DNA of 64,000 nucleotides, taken from positions 62,001 through 126,000 of the forward strand of contig JAJDWA010000022.1 in assembly GCA_022825825.1 (NCBI GenBank). Direction: 5' to 3'. A model generated the notes under the pieces. That model ran no database searches. It was not told the DNA's origin and was given only the letters and a program-made list of their open reading frames with translations. Source of the DNA: Candidatus Poribacteria bacterium (lineage in GTDB: Bacteria; Poribacteria; WGA-4E; WGA-3G). Shown here one piece after another: positions 17,103 to 26,027 of the stretch. The first letter of the stretch is position 1, and each line of letters starts with the position of its first letter. Both the position numbers and the translations under genes were made by a program.

Positions 17103-18770
17103 ATGAAAACGTTAATTAGGGGTTGTCTTATTCTAATTTTAGTAAGTACCCCACTTTACGCGGATGTGAATTCCACACATACTGACAAAATCACGCTCAC
17201 TCTTGATAGTGGGCAAGAAGTAAATGTGAAAGGCTTTATTGCCCCAATAGGGGATGCCGTGTCCGATAATTTTAAAGAGTGGGATTCCTTGACAAATCTA
17301 CGGGTTGCAGAACCTGAGAAAAAGTATCCCGCATCGGTTTTCCAATCTTTTCTGCCGAACAAACCGGTTTCGGTTGGTGAACTCTGGGGAGTAAATACGG
17401 AAGGTGTTGTTACCTTGCTCAAGCAGCTACATCCGAATCCAAATCTGTTTTTGCACATCAATGCGGGTGATTCTCTCGGTTTATGGGCGTGCCTACGTGC
17501 CTACAACGATAAGTTTGCTGACATCGTGTTTCGTATCCATGCCGAATTTGTCCTCAAAGATGGATGGTTTACACCCTCACAATTTACTGGACATCTGGTT
17601 ATTGACCGAATCGAAGAGAAGGTCACTTTTTTTGAGATGTACATCCCTGAAGGCACGATAAACTTTGATGTCAATAGAAAATTACATGGAATGCGTATTT
17701 CAGGAACAGGCTATTGCTCGCAAATGGAACTCCGAACTGGAACGAAAGATTTTCTGGAAAACGTCAAGTTTTCAGAATCCATTACCCAAAAAGCGGCTGA
17801 ACGTGCTTTGATACTACGCTTCTATAAATCGCAGCAAATCAATTGGGTGCATCCGGACCAAGTGTTGGAGATGTCAAAAGCACTGCAAAAGCCGATTCAG
17901 GCTATCTCCATAGATGGACCGTTGGTTGATGAGTCGTGCTGAGGGAGCGGTAAAACCCTGAGGGCAGTTGTCCTCTCTAATGACCGAGTCATCAAGTTTT
18001 TGAACGAAAATTTTATCAATACTTGGGTGTCAAATGTTGAATTAGAACGTACACCTTCTAAGAAAGTCTTTATTGCGCTGAGACAGCAACAGGGATTTAA
18101 ACCGTTTGATAAAATGCATCCGTTGGCACAGGCGATTATGAAAGGGTGGAAGAAACGTTCACCAGCGGATTCTTTGGTGCTATCACCGAAACTGGAACTG
18201 ATGGGTAAATTACCTGTCAACGAACGGAGCGCGCCATACAACGGGGCAAAGGGTTACCTTTTATTTCTCAAGGATGCCTTAGATGGTAAAATGCCCGGAT
18301 TGAATGAGGATATCCTGAAACCTACAAAAACAGATTGGGGGACGCTCCTCGAATCTGGTGCTGTCGTAGATGATGGCTTGACAGTTGTGCTTACCAATGA
18401 GAGACCCGAACAAGAGGTACTTAGTGTTTTTCGGGCATCTGACTACACTATCGTAGAAATTGATGTGACTGCCTATAAAGACGGCGGTTTGCTCACTATT
18501 GATGTCTGGGTTGGGGATGCCGAAATTGCTGGGTCGTTTGATCTGTTTTCTGGTCATACACAACGTGCTGTGGAACTCGCACCTGACAACGCGCTTGCCT
18601 CTGCAAGGAATATTCTTCCAGACGAAAGGAAAACAATCACGTATCGTTTTAACAAGGGACAAGTCTTCAAGTTAGGTGCTATTGGGAATTCCAGTGAGAA
18701 GGCGAAAATCAATGGATTTCTTGCTAATGTTTCTGTTAAACCTACACCACAACAAAAGGATGAACAGTAA
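17103..18770 (+). CDS. Predicted exported thioredoxin-like selenoprotein with in-frame TGA at codon 280
   Basis: A frame opens at the ATG at 17103 behind an AAGGAG and meets a TGA at 17940-17942. The same frame continues open for 275 more codons to 18770. If TGA is read as selenocysteine the product is 555 residues: a signal peptide (about 1-20), an unrecognised domain to about 200, then SIDGPLVDESC-U-GSGKTLR, a Cys279-Sec280 pair followed by VVLSNDRVIKFLNENFINTWV. That pattern (redox pair, then a helix and FINTWV strand) is thioredoxin-fold-like. The codons just after the TGA code a continuous conserved-looking segment with no start codon before 18000. Residues about 430-550 match the C-terminal domain of the next gene, an ECF sigma factor. 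A SECIS-like hairpin follows the TGA. The alternative is two separate proteins, or a base error turning TGC/TGT/TGG into TGA. Confidence 0.65.
17940..17975 (+). promoter_or_regulatory. In-frame TGA and bacterial SECIS-like hairpin
   Basis: The TGA at 17940-17942 is followed, 17 bases later, by GAGGGC (17960-17965), a loop AGTT (17966-17969) and GTCCTC (17970-17975). The stem is 6 bp with one G-U pair. The loop starts 23 bases after the TGA and has a G in its second position, which fits the published bacterial SECIS rules (loop 16-37 bases downstream, G in the first two loop bases). Confidence 0.5.
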
Positions 18771-18845
18771 TGTTACTTTCTGCTGGTGCGCTTGCAAAGT
18801 GCAACAGCAGTGATCAACGAAGTTATCCTTTTCTGGAGGTAATGG

Positions 18846-20171
18846 ATGAAAAATGGCGATGTTGAACTGATTCTGAGTGTCCTTGATGGTGACCAAAGCG
18901 CTTTTACCAAACTGGTGCGAAAATACCAGAAACCGATTCACGCGCTTGCATGGCAGAAAATAGGGGATTTCCACATCGCAGAAGAGATTACCCAGGATAC
19001 CTTCCTGAAGGTCTATCAGAAACTGGCAACGTTGAAAGATCCAAATCGGTTCGCCGGATGGCTTTATAGAATTGCCGCCCGCCAATGCCAAGCGTGGCTG
19101 AGAAAAAAACGGATGCAGACGCAATCGCTTGAAGATACGGATACCAAACAGATAGAAAAAATGACGTATTCTCAATATGTTGCCGAAGAGCGGGCGAAAG
19201 CGGCGGCAGAAGCACAACGCGATATTGTCCATAAATTGCTTGCACGGTTACAAGAGAATGAACGTACCGCCATTACACTCCATTATTTCGGAGAAATGAC
19301 GTGTGAAGAAATTAGCCGTTTTTTAGGTGTATCGCCAAGCACTGTTAAGAGTCGGCTTCGGCGAGCGCGGCTCCGCTTAAAAAAAGCGGAACCTATGATC
19401 CGAGAAGCGTTAGAAGGTTTCCAAATTAAAGCGAATCTCACTGAGAATATCATGAAAGAAATCCCACGTATCAAACCCGAAACGCCTTCTGGAAGTAAAC
19501 CATTTGTGCCGTGGGCAATCGCTGCTTCAACTGTTGTTATCGTTATGGCGATGCTGGGAATAGGTAATCAATATTTATCTCGCTTCCAACAACCTTACAA
19601 CTTTGATGCAACATCCGAGATGACGGTGGAGATTATTGACGCGCCTATTGTTCTGGATACTACTTCAAAACCGAATGTGCGGACTCAACAAGGTAAATCT
19701 ATGGTACCCAGTAAAGGGGACAGTCTTACCCTGAACGCAACTCAACCGGAATATGTAACGAGATTTCTCTCCGCACAGGCAAAGAACATTGTCCTCAACG
19801 ATGATAAACCTTCACAAGATGTATTGAGCATTTTCCGAACACCGACAGCAGGCTATCAAGATTATACTGTGGTTGAGATTGATGCAACAGCATTTAGAGA
19901 TGGTGGGACCCTCACAATTGATATTCAGGTAGGGAGTGCCGAGGCTGCCGGTGCGTTTGTGCTGTTTGAGAACGAGAACGAACTCTCCATAGGAGAAATG
20001 CCCAAGACTATACTTACTGCAGCGTCTGGAATTCCAGGCGGTAAAACAGGGAGAATTGCATATCGTTTTGAACAAGGCACAACCTTCTTGTTAGGATCTA
20101 CCGGCAAGTCGTTTAGTGGGAAAGGGAAGGTCAATTCTTTCCTCTCGAGAATTTCTATAGAACCTGAGTGA
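18846..20171 (+). CDS. ECF sigma factor with transmembrane segment and C-terminal domain shared with the upstream gene
   Basis: 441 residues, far longer than a plain ECF sigma (about 180). Sigma region 2 lies at about residues 17-80 (AEEITQDTFLKVYQKL) and region 4 at about 125-175 (EISRFLGVSPSTVKSRLRRARLRLKK). A hydrophobic segment WAIAASTVVIVMAMLGIG near 224-241 follows. The last 120 residues (QDVLSIFRTP...DYTVVEIDATAFRDGGTLTIDI...) are clearly homologous to the end of the upstream thioredoxin-like protein. The likely topology is sigma domains inside and sensor-like domain outside, so the protein could be a membrane-tethered sigma. GGAGG at 18835 sets the ATG. No separate anti-sigma gene is seen nearby. 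Confidence 0.85.
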   Translation: MKNGDVELILSVLDGDQSAFTKLVRKYQKPIHALAWQKIGDFHIAEEITQDTFLKVYQKLATLKDPNRFAGWLYRIAARQCQAWLRKKRMQTQSLEDTDTKQIEKMTYSQYVAEERAKAAAEAQRDIVHKLLARLQENERTAITLHYFGEMTCEEISRFLGVSPSTVKSRLRRARLRLKKAEPMIREALEGFQIKANLTENIMKEIPRIKPETPSGSKPFVPWAIAASTVVIVMAMLGIGNQYLSRFQQPYNFDATSEMTVEIIDAPIVLDTTSKPNVRTQQGKSMVPSKGDSLTLNATQPEYVTRFLSAQAKNIVLNDDKPSQDVLSIFRTPTAGYQDYTVVEIDATAFRDGGTLTIDIQVGSAEAAGAFVLFENENELSIGEMPKTILTAASGIPGGKTGRIAYRFEQGTTFLLGSTGKSFSGKGKVNSFLSRISIEPE

Positions 20172-20283
20172 GCAAAGAAAAATGAATATTAACGTTAAAA
20201 AATACCAAATCTGGGACATACGCTATGGTCCCTATCTATATGGATGGGTGTATACTTAATCTTTAAATCAAAAGGATAAAAAA

Positions 20284-21378
20284 ATGAAAATAACGAAATT
20301 AGTACATTTTATGCTTCTCTTAACTGTTGCCGTCTTCCTGGTGGACGGTTTTACGCAGGATTTACCCACGGGTGCTATAGCACGCATTGACATAGGTGAG
20401 GGACCTGTTAATGCTATTGCATATTCTCGATCCGAAAATCGGATCGCAGTGGCAGCTGCAGAAAATATTCACATCTACGATGCAAGCACCTATAAAAAAC
20501 TTACGGTGTTTAACGGACATACCGATTTGGTATTAGCACTTGCCTTTTCTCCGAACGGCAAATTTCTTGTGAGCGGTAGTTTGGACAAGACAGCGCGTTT
20601 ATGGAATATAGACTTAGGAAAACTCATACACACTTACAAAAAACATACAGGATCTATCAATGCTGTTGCTTTTTCAACAAAGGGGGAGAAGTTTAAGAGT
20701 GGTAGTAACGAACATGCGGATGTTTGGTATTTGTATTTGGACCATCTCAGATCAGGGAAAAGTGGTAGTTACATGCCTACGAACAAATTCACTGCCACAG
20801 CATTCTCTTATGCAGGTGAAATAGAAGCACGAGCGTTCGACAGCGTATCAGTTTTGGATGATACCTTAGTTAAGCTCTTATCAGAAAACGGAAGAAAAAT
20901 TGAGAAGAGCATTGTTTTCCTTGAGAGTTCGGATAGGGCTGGTTTCTTGTCTGCACATACAGCTTCGGTTAATGTCCTGACCCTTTTTGCAAAAGGAAAA
21001 ATCCTTGCAACCGGAAGCGTAGATAAGACAATTCAGTTATGGAATGCAAACACCACTATTAACACCACTACTCACATCACTAAACCGCTACACATTCTTT
21101 CAGGACATACCGGGGGCATTGCTGCTATGGACTTCTCAGTGAACGGTAAACTTCTTGCCAGTGGGGGTTCGGATAAAACGATTCGACTATGGGATGTCGC
21201 AACTGGACAGCATCTGCATACGTTTACGGGGCATACGGGTGAAATTGGCGCGGTGACATTCTTGGGAGACAAAGCACTTGCCAGGACAGCATTTGCTAAA
21301 GATAAAGCACTTGCAAGCGGAAGTTCAGATGGCACAGTTATCATCTGGGATCTGGGTAAAGTTATTCCAAATGATTAA
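20284..21378 (+). CDS. WD40-repeat protein with signal peptide
   Basis: 364 residues. An N-terminal signal-like segment (MKITKLVHFMLLLTVAVFLVDG) suggests export. WD40-type blades are seen, e.g. LVSGSLDKTARLWN, LATGSVDKTIQLWN, LASGGSDKTIRLWD and ASGSSDGTVIIWD, at about residues 85-360. Two middle blades are degenerate. A beta-propeller scaffold is expected, with no enzymatic motif. It follows the ECF sigma gene on the same strand by 112 bases and may be regulated with it; that is inference. Confidence 0.85.
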   Translation: MKITKLVHFMLLLTVAVFLVDGFTQDLPTGAIARIDIGEGPVNAIAYSRSENRIAVAAAENIHIYDASTYKKLTVFNGHTDLVLALAFSPNGKFLVSGSLDKTARLWNIDLGKLIHTYKKHTGSINAVAFSTKGEKFKSGSNEHADVWYLYLDHLRSGKSGSYMPTNKFTATAFSYAGEIEARAFDSVSVLDDTLVKLLSENGRKIEKSIVFLESSDRAGFLSAHTASVNVLTLFAKGKILATGSVDKTIQLWNANTTINTTTHITKPLHILSGHTGGIAAMDFSVNGKLLASGGSDKTIRLWDVATGQHLHTFTGHTGEIGAVTFLGDKALARTAFAKDKALASGSSDGTVIIWDLGKVIPND

Positions 21379-21441
21379 AGCATCTTCATAAATAAGTTTG
21401 GATAGAGTTAGCAAATCTGTGTAATGCCAAATTAACACATT

Positions 21442-21472
21442 GTAGGGCAAGACCTCTGTGTCTCAGCCCTAC
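21442..21472. repeat. Intergenic inverted repeat
   Basis: GTAGGGC at 21442-21448 and GCCCTAC at 21466-21472 are perfect 7-base arms around a 17-base loop, 63 bases after the WD40 stop. A member of the short palindrome family of this window. Confidence 0.45.
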
Positions 21473-21500
21473 TGGGTGTGTAAAGTTTTTTGCATGAACA

Positions 21501-21683
21501 TTAAGCAGCTTTTGTGTTTTGATACCAATAATTATCCCAAGCATTATTTTTAAACAAACACCGCCACTTCAACACGGCATTGATACCGGGTTGTTCCCAT
21601 TTCATAGCTGCTTGTTTGCACCTTTGTCCCACAACATGTGGACACGCACTTTCAATCACACTCCCAATAGGATAGGATACCAT
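21501..21683 (-). pseudogene. C-terminal fragment of an ISKra4/UPF0236-like transposase
   Basis: About 60 codons read YPIGSVIESACPHVVGQRCK, then W-E-Q-P-G, then RCLFKNNAWDNYW. The order of a YPIGS(G)-x-E-xAC motif, an R-C-K-x-x-x-M-K-W segment and a terminal N-x-W-D-x-Y-W matches the end of ISKra4-type transposases. The rest of the gene is absent; a stop closes the frame just upstream. I found no terminal inverted repeats. It marks an old insertion. Confidence 0.6.
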
Positions 21684-21764
21684 TTTTTATACCTCACAAC
21701 ATCTCATTTCTTTATACATCACTGTTTCTACAAAAACTTTACACACCCCCCTAAAATTGTCTTA

Positions 21765-21793
21765 TTGTGTTTATTCAATAATTATGCTATAAT
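21765..21793 (+). promoter_or_regulatory. Promoter for the DUF362 gene
   Basis: TTGTGT at 21765-21770, a 17-base spacer and a perfect TATAAT at 21788-21793, with TGC directly before it (extended -10). It lies 90 bases before the DUF362 start codon. Confidence 0.55.
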
Positions 21794-21882
21794 CTTTCTA
21801 TATCTAATAATCACATCTACAACATATTATTCCAAATTCCTGCTGCTAACGCGGCATGGTGCCAATTATCATAAGGAGCAAA

Positions 21883-23100
21883 ATGTCAGAAAAACATTTC
21901 AAAGTTCGTGCAGCACATTGCGATTATCGGGCAAGTGAAGAGGAGATTTACCAGACTCTACGTCGTATTACCGACCCGCTTACCCGATCTTGGAAACCGA
22001 TTGAAACTGCAAAAAAAGTTGTTATCAAATTCAACATGATGAAACCGCATGAGCGTATTATCTATTTTGAAGGGCGACGCCGTGAATTGGTCGACGATGC
22101 AGTCTGCCGTGCCGTCCTACGGTTGCTCAAGGAGCATACCACAGCACAACTTATCGCTACCGATACAAACCCATATACCCACAGACATCGTATGCCTCCC
22201 GGTTTCAACTATGAACATCATCTCAAAGAATTTGGTGTGCAGTTTGTTGATTCAAATCTACCACCGTTTAAGGTTTACGATGTTCCCGGTGGCGGGTCAA
22301 TGTTTGACCGATACACGTTGAGTGCATGTTTTGACGATGCTGATGCTGTTGTATCCGTAGCAAAGATGAAAAATCATGCATTTATGGGCATCACTTTGTG
22401 CACCAAGAATCTGTTCGGTTTACCGCCGATGCTGCTTCCTGAAGGAAGGACGCGAAGTTACTATCATCATCTAATTCGTTTATCCTACGTTCTACCTGAT
22501 CTTGCCCTCATTACTAAGCCGTGTCTCAATATCATAGATGCGCTAACGGGACAATGGGGACGCGAATGGGGTGGCGAAGGCAGAATTTGCAACGCGCTCA
22601 TCGCGGGCGATCATCCGATTTCCACTGATACCGTTGGCATGCATCTGATGGGACATGATCCTGCCTCTGACTGGCCTACACCCCCCTTTAAACGCGATCG
22701 CAACCATATCCTCATCGCTGCACAACGCGGATACGGCACTGTTGACTTGGATGAGATTGATTGGAAAAGTGAGGTTAAAGCACCTTTAGCCGAGTTCGAT
22801 TCGGTAGAGACAGATACGCCAGAAATGGTTGCCAATTGGAGACGCACGACGTGTGAACAGGGGTTAGTCTATCTCGAAAACCAAAAGGACATGATAGATA
22901 GGTATCGCGGAGATTTCATCTATTTGCAGGGCGGCGAAGTTGTATGGAGCGGTCCGGATCCGTCAAATTTGGGTAGTCGACGTCATCTCAGTGGAGAAAA
23001 GAAGGATAGCGCACTCTGGCTTAAACTTGTTGATGCTGAGGAACACGAAAGGGAACAATTTGGCGTCTATGAAGAATGTTTGAAAGACTTTGCAGCCTAA
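21883..23100 (+). CDS. DUF362 domain-containing protein
   Basis: 405 residues from the ATG at 21883, chosen because AAGGAG at 21873-21878 lies directly before it; an in-frame ATG at 21856 has no such site. The DUF362 hallmark is visible: KVVIKFNM near residue 40, VVSVAKMKNHAFMGITLCTKNLFGLPP near 155-180, and AGDHPISTDTVGMHLMGHDP near 240. The family is often tied to Fe-S proteins, but this one has no ferredoxin-type cysteine cluster. The function is unknown. Confidence 0.82.
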   Translation: MSEKHFKVRAAHCDYRASEEEIYQTLRRITDPLTRSWKPIETAKKVVIKFNMMKPHERIIYFEGRRRELVDDAVCRAVLRLLKEHTTAQLIATDTNPYTHRHRMPPGFNYEHHLKEFGVQFVDSNLPPFKVYDVPGGGSMFDRYTLSACFDDADAVVSVAKMKNHAFMGITLCTKNLFGLPPMLLPEGRTRSYYHHLIRLSYVLPDLALITKPCLNIIDALTGQWGREWGGEGRICNALIAGDHPISTDTVGMHLMGHDPASDWPTPPFKRDRNHILIAAQRGYGTVDLDEIDWKSEVKAPLAEFDSVETDTPEMVANWRRTTCEQGLVYLENQKDMIDRYRGDFIYLQGGEVVWSGPDPSNLGSRRHLSGEKKDSALWLKLVDAEEHEREQFGVYEECLKDFAA

Positions 23101-23174
23101 AAAATATGGAATTGTCGTAGGAAATACGTTATACTGATATTTAAAATTGGAAAGTCCTATAGGAAATTCATTAA

Positions 23175-23636
23175 ATGGTAAAAGATAAAGAGGAGAAAAC
23201 TGATATAGCCCAAGAACAAAAGTTTGTACCGATACTTGGTATTAGACAAAAATGGTTTGACATAGCCTTAAAACTCTATTCGGTGGTCTTTTTTGCCTAT
23301 TCTTTTTTTGTCATTCGCGAAAAGTTTAGCGAAGGAAAACCGATTATGGAAACAACAGAGGCTATCTTTGTACATCTTGCGGCTTTTAGTGTAGTTGAAA
23401 CTGTAATCTTCGTTGCACTATTTCAAGGAGTAGATATTCTCATGTATTTAACAGAAAGGTTTAGAGCGAAACTTCAAAGACAAATTGAAAAAGCCAGAGC
23501 TGAAGGCAGAGCTGAAGGTAAAGATGAAGTTTACCAAGAAATGGCTGCGTGGAATAACCGGCGGTTAGAAGCAGAAGCGAAAGGGATTCCTTTTGATGAA
23601 CAACCTCCAATAAATTCGCAAGAAAAACCTGAATAA
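23175..23636 (+). CDS. Small membrane protein with charged coiled-coil tail
   Basis: 153 residues. Two hydrophobic stretches (about 33-48, LYSVVFFAYSFFVI, and 65-90, AFVHLAAFSVVETVIFVALFQGVD-like) suggest two transmembrane helices. The region after about 95 is helical and highly charged (RAKLQRQIEKARAEGRAEGKDE), with an AEGRAEG repeat. I do not recognise the family. It follows the DUF362 gene by 74 bases and precedes a PhyH gene. Confidence 0.6.
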   Translation: MVKDKEEKTDIAQEQKFVPILGIRQKWFDIALKLYSVVFFAYSFFVIREKFSEGKPIMETTEAIFVHLAAFSVVETVIFVALFQGVDILMYLTERFRAKLQRQIEKARAEGRAEGKDEVYQEMAAWNNRRLEAEAKGIPFDEQPPINSQEKPE

Positions 23637-23693
23637 TCAATTTGGGTTTTAACTGTGTCTTTTCGTATTGAATCAGCGCTAAAGGAAAGATAA

Positions 23694-24446
23694 ATGGATA
23701 TCACCGAGGCACAAAAGAAGCAATTAGATGAGCAGGGATGTATCGTCATTCCAGATGTGCTTTCCGATGAAGAAATCGAGATGTACAGAGCCGATATTCT
23801 TCGGTTAGCAGAGCAAGAAAAGCAGGATGGTTCTGCACTTCGCCATACCGATGGATACGGCCAGCATGTGCGTTGGTTGATGAACAAAGGCAAAATATAC
23901 GAGAAACTCGTTGCACACCCGAAGGTGATGCCTTTCTTTGAACATCTGCTCGGCACGGATTACACATTAAGCACTCTCACCTCTAACATTATTGATCCGG
24001 GGGCTTCTGATGGAGGATACCATGTTGATAGTGTTTTAGGCGGCATGCCAGAACCGCTGCCCAGTTTTCCGGTGGTCGCCAACAGCCTCTGGTTACTTAA
24101 CGATTTTACGCCAGAAAACGGCGGCACACGCCATGTACCGGGTATTCATCGTCAACAGATAAAACCGCCCCCTGGCACCACATACCACCCCGACGAAGTG
24201 CGTCTCTCTGCACCGAAAGGCTCTGTATTTCTGTTCAACGGGGCAGTCTGGCATTCAGCTGGTGCTAACAAAACTGATCAGCAGCGCATAGCACTTATCT
24301 GTTTCTGTTGCCGGTCTTTTATCAAGCCGATGTTTGACTTTGTGCATTATCTTGAATCAGAGGCACTTGAACGTGCTACCCCAACAATGCGTAGGATATA
24401 TGGGTTTGATTCCCAACCAAGACCGCCAGATAAACCTAAGCAGTAA
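23694..24446 (+). CDS. Phytanoyl-CoA dioxygenase (PhyH)-family oxygenase
   Basis: 250 residues. Iron ligands are visible as HVD in GGYHVDSV and the distal histidine in AVWHSAGANKTD, followed by an arginine (RIALI) that would bind 2-oxoglutarate. An RHVPGIHRQ segment lies between. It is the compact, typical-length version of the family. The substrate is unknown. It is preceded by AAAGGA and starts at ATG 23694. Confidence 0.87.
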   Translation: MDITEAQKKQLDEQGCIVIPDVLSDEEIEMYRADILRLAEQEKQDGSALRHTDGYGQHVRWLMNKGKIYEKLVAHPKVMPFFEHLLGTDYTLSTLTSNIIDPGASDGGYHVDSVLGGMPEPLPSFPVVANSLWLLNDFTPENGGTRHVPGIHRQQIKPPPGTTYHPDEVRLSAPKGSVFLFNGAVWHSAGANKTDQQRIALICFCCRSFIKPMFDFVHYLESEALERATPTMRRIYGFDSQPRPPDKPKQ

Positions 24447-24555
24447 TTGCAACGACGATAGGATTTAATTTGATCCTTTGTTCAATGTCGTTTCACTGTA
24501 ATCAACACCTAATGCATTATAACATTGGAAAATTGCACAGATTATGTTGATTTTT

Positions 24556-24581
24556 GTTGGGTTTCGTCCAGGCAACCCAAC
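24556..24581. repeat. Intergenic inverted repeat
   Basis: GTTGGGTT at 24556-24563 and AACCCAAC at 24574-24581, perfect 8-base arms around a 10-base loop. It is in the gap between the PhyH and SufR-like genes and uses the same GTTGGGTT arm type as the element at 47775. Confidence 0.5.
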
Positions 24582-24631
24582 CTAAGGCCTGATGTGTCAA
24601 AGATTTACACATCTACACACAAATTATCATC

Positions 24632-24660
24632 TTGAATTGAAAAAATAGATATGTTATAAT
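24632..24660 (+). promoter_or_regulatory. Strong promoter for the SufR-like regulator
   Basis: TTGAAT at 24632-24637, a 17-base spacer and a perfect TATAAT at 24655-24660 preceded by TGT (extended -10). It lies 36 bases before the GTG start. Confidence 0.6.
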
Positions 24661-24695
24661 ACCTTTAAATTCAAACTTGTAAGAGGAAAAGTCAC

Positions 24696-25373
24696 GTGAA
24701 TTGCGAAATGAGTGAAACGCGAATGCGAATCCTCCAGTTATTGAAGATGCGTAGCAGCATGACCGTCAGCCAATTGACAGAAGCATTGCATATCAGTGCT
24801 ATGGGGGTCAGGCAACATCTCACAATTCTTGAAGAGGAAGGCTTAGTTGAATATCACAGTGAGAAGCAGGGCCGTGGGCGTCCGCGTCACATCTATAATT
24901 TAACTGATGATGCGAACAGTCTTTTTCCAACCACTTACGCTAACTTTGCGGTCGGTTTGATGCACGAAGTCGCAAAATTTAACGGACCTGGGTTCATCAA
25001 TAAAGTTTTCCGAAGCCGCATGAAGTCCCAGTTACAGATGTACCAAGAGCGATTGCACGGCAAAGAATTAGTTGAACGTATCCAGGAACTCGCCCGTATT
25101 CGCGACGAAGAAGGTTATATGGCGCGTTTTGATGAAAATGATACCGATTATGTCTTAGTTGAACACAATTGTCCGATTGCTGCAATTGCGCAGGAATACC
25201 CGCACGTGTGTGAGATTGAATTGGCACTATTTCGCCAATCTGTGGGAACGAAGGTATATCGGGTTGAGCATCTCATGCAAGGTAGTCATAGATGCTGCTA
25301 CCGCATTCCCAAAGACAATTGCCAAAATCAGGATGTTGAGTCAACATCTGATGAACAGTCTATCCAAAGCTGA
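24696..25373 (+). CDS. Helix-turn-helix regulator of the SufR/ArsR type with C-terminal cysteine motif
   Basis: 225 residues from a GTG, with AGAGG 9 bases upstream (an ATG at 24708 is an alternative). The winged helix is at about residues 8-65 (MTVSQLTEALHISAMGVRQHLTILEEEGLVEY), with a wing of GRPRHIYNLT. The C-terminal half has Cys in EHNCPI, VCEIE and CCYRIP, the SufR-like arrangement that binds an Fe-S cluster and senses it. It likely regulates Fe-S or redox genes. The next gene encodes a four-cluster ferredoxin. Cluster binding and targets are inferred. Confidence 0.8.
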   Translation: MNCEMSETRMRILQLLKMRSSMTVSQLTEALHISAMGVRQHLTILEEEGLVEYHSEKQGRGRPRHIYNLTDDANSLFPTTYANFAVGLMHEVAKFNGPGFINKVFRSRMKSQLQMYQERLHGKELVERIQELARIRDEEGYMARFDENDTDYVLVEHNCPIAAIAQEYPHVCEIELALFRQSVGTKVYRVEHLMQGSHRCCYRIPKDNCQNQDVESTSDEQSIQS

Positions 25374-25429
25374 TAAAGTGTCATCCACTTCACGCCTCAA
25401 TTACAGAGACGAATTTAAAGGCAAATCTC

Positions 25430-26023
25430 ATGTCTGACGAAACAGGTAGACGCGACTTTTTCAAAGAAGCCCTGAACCAAATCATGAAACCTGTCGCAGA
25501 ATTCCTTGATGACAGGATTGGTGACCAGCTTCCCTATGACGATCCAAACCGTGTAATTTTACGGCCGCCAGGTGCTTTGCCTGAACCCGAATTCTTAGAG
25601 AAATGTCATCGGTGCGGCAACTGCATTAAAAACTGCCCCGCAAACGCTATACAACCTTTACAAAGCAGGGACCCGAACCGTGCTAACACACCCTACATTG
25701 ACCCCGAAGAACAACCGTGTGTAATTTGCGATTCGTTGGCATGCATGTATGTCTGTCCAAGTGGTGCTTTACAACCGGTCTTTGCTGAAGATATTAGGAT
25801 CGGGCTTGCAGTTTTTAATGCTGATACTTGCCTTCGCACAAAATCAGTGGACTGCAGCTACTGCGTGGATACCTGTCCTATTGGAGAAGACGCGATTAAG
25901 TTTTCGTCAGGCGGAATAGTAGAAGTTCTCGATTCTGGATGTACTGGATGCGGGGTATGTCAGTACGCATGCCCGACAGAGCCAAAATCGATAGTGATTG
26001 AACCGTTCATGCTTTCACAATAG
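25430..26023 (+). CDS. Polyferredoxin of the MauM/NapG type
   Basis: 197 residues with four cysteine clusters: CHRCGNCIKNCP near 60, CVICDSLACMYVCP near 97, CLRTKSVDCSYCVDTCP near 125 and CTGCGVCQYACP near 165. The order and spacing are those of MauM/NapG-type electron-transfer proteins. An N-terminal RRDFFKEA resembles a Tat motif, but the following stretch is not hydrophobic, so it is probably cytoplasmic or noncanonical. It follows the SufR-like regulator by 56 bases and may be its target. Confidence 0.82.
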   Translation: MSDETGRRDFFKEALNQIMKPVAEFLDDRIGDQLPYDDPNRVILRPPGALPEPEFLEKCHRCGNCIKNCPANAIQPLQSRDPNRANTPYIDPEEQPCVICDSLACMYVCPSGALQPVFAEDIRIGLAVFNADTCLRTKSVDCSYCVDTCPIGEDAIKFSSGGIVEVLDSGCTGCGVCQYACPTEPKSIVIEPFMLSQ

Positions 26024-26027
26024 CATC

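Larger units (their letters stand above)
21379..21882. other. 504-base intergenic region with transposase remnant, palindrome and promoter
   Basis: It contains a palindrome at 21442-21472, a minus-strand transposase fragment at 21501-21683 and a strong promoter at 21765-21793 (each listed separately). Nothing else is visible. Confidence 0.6.
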
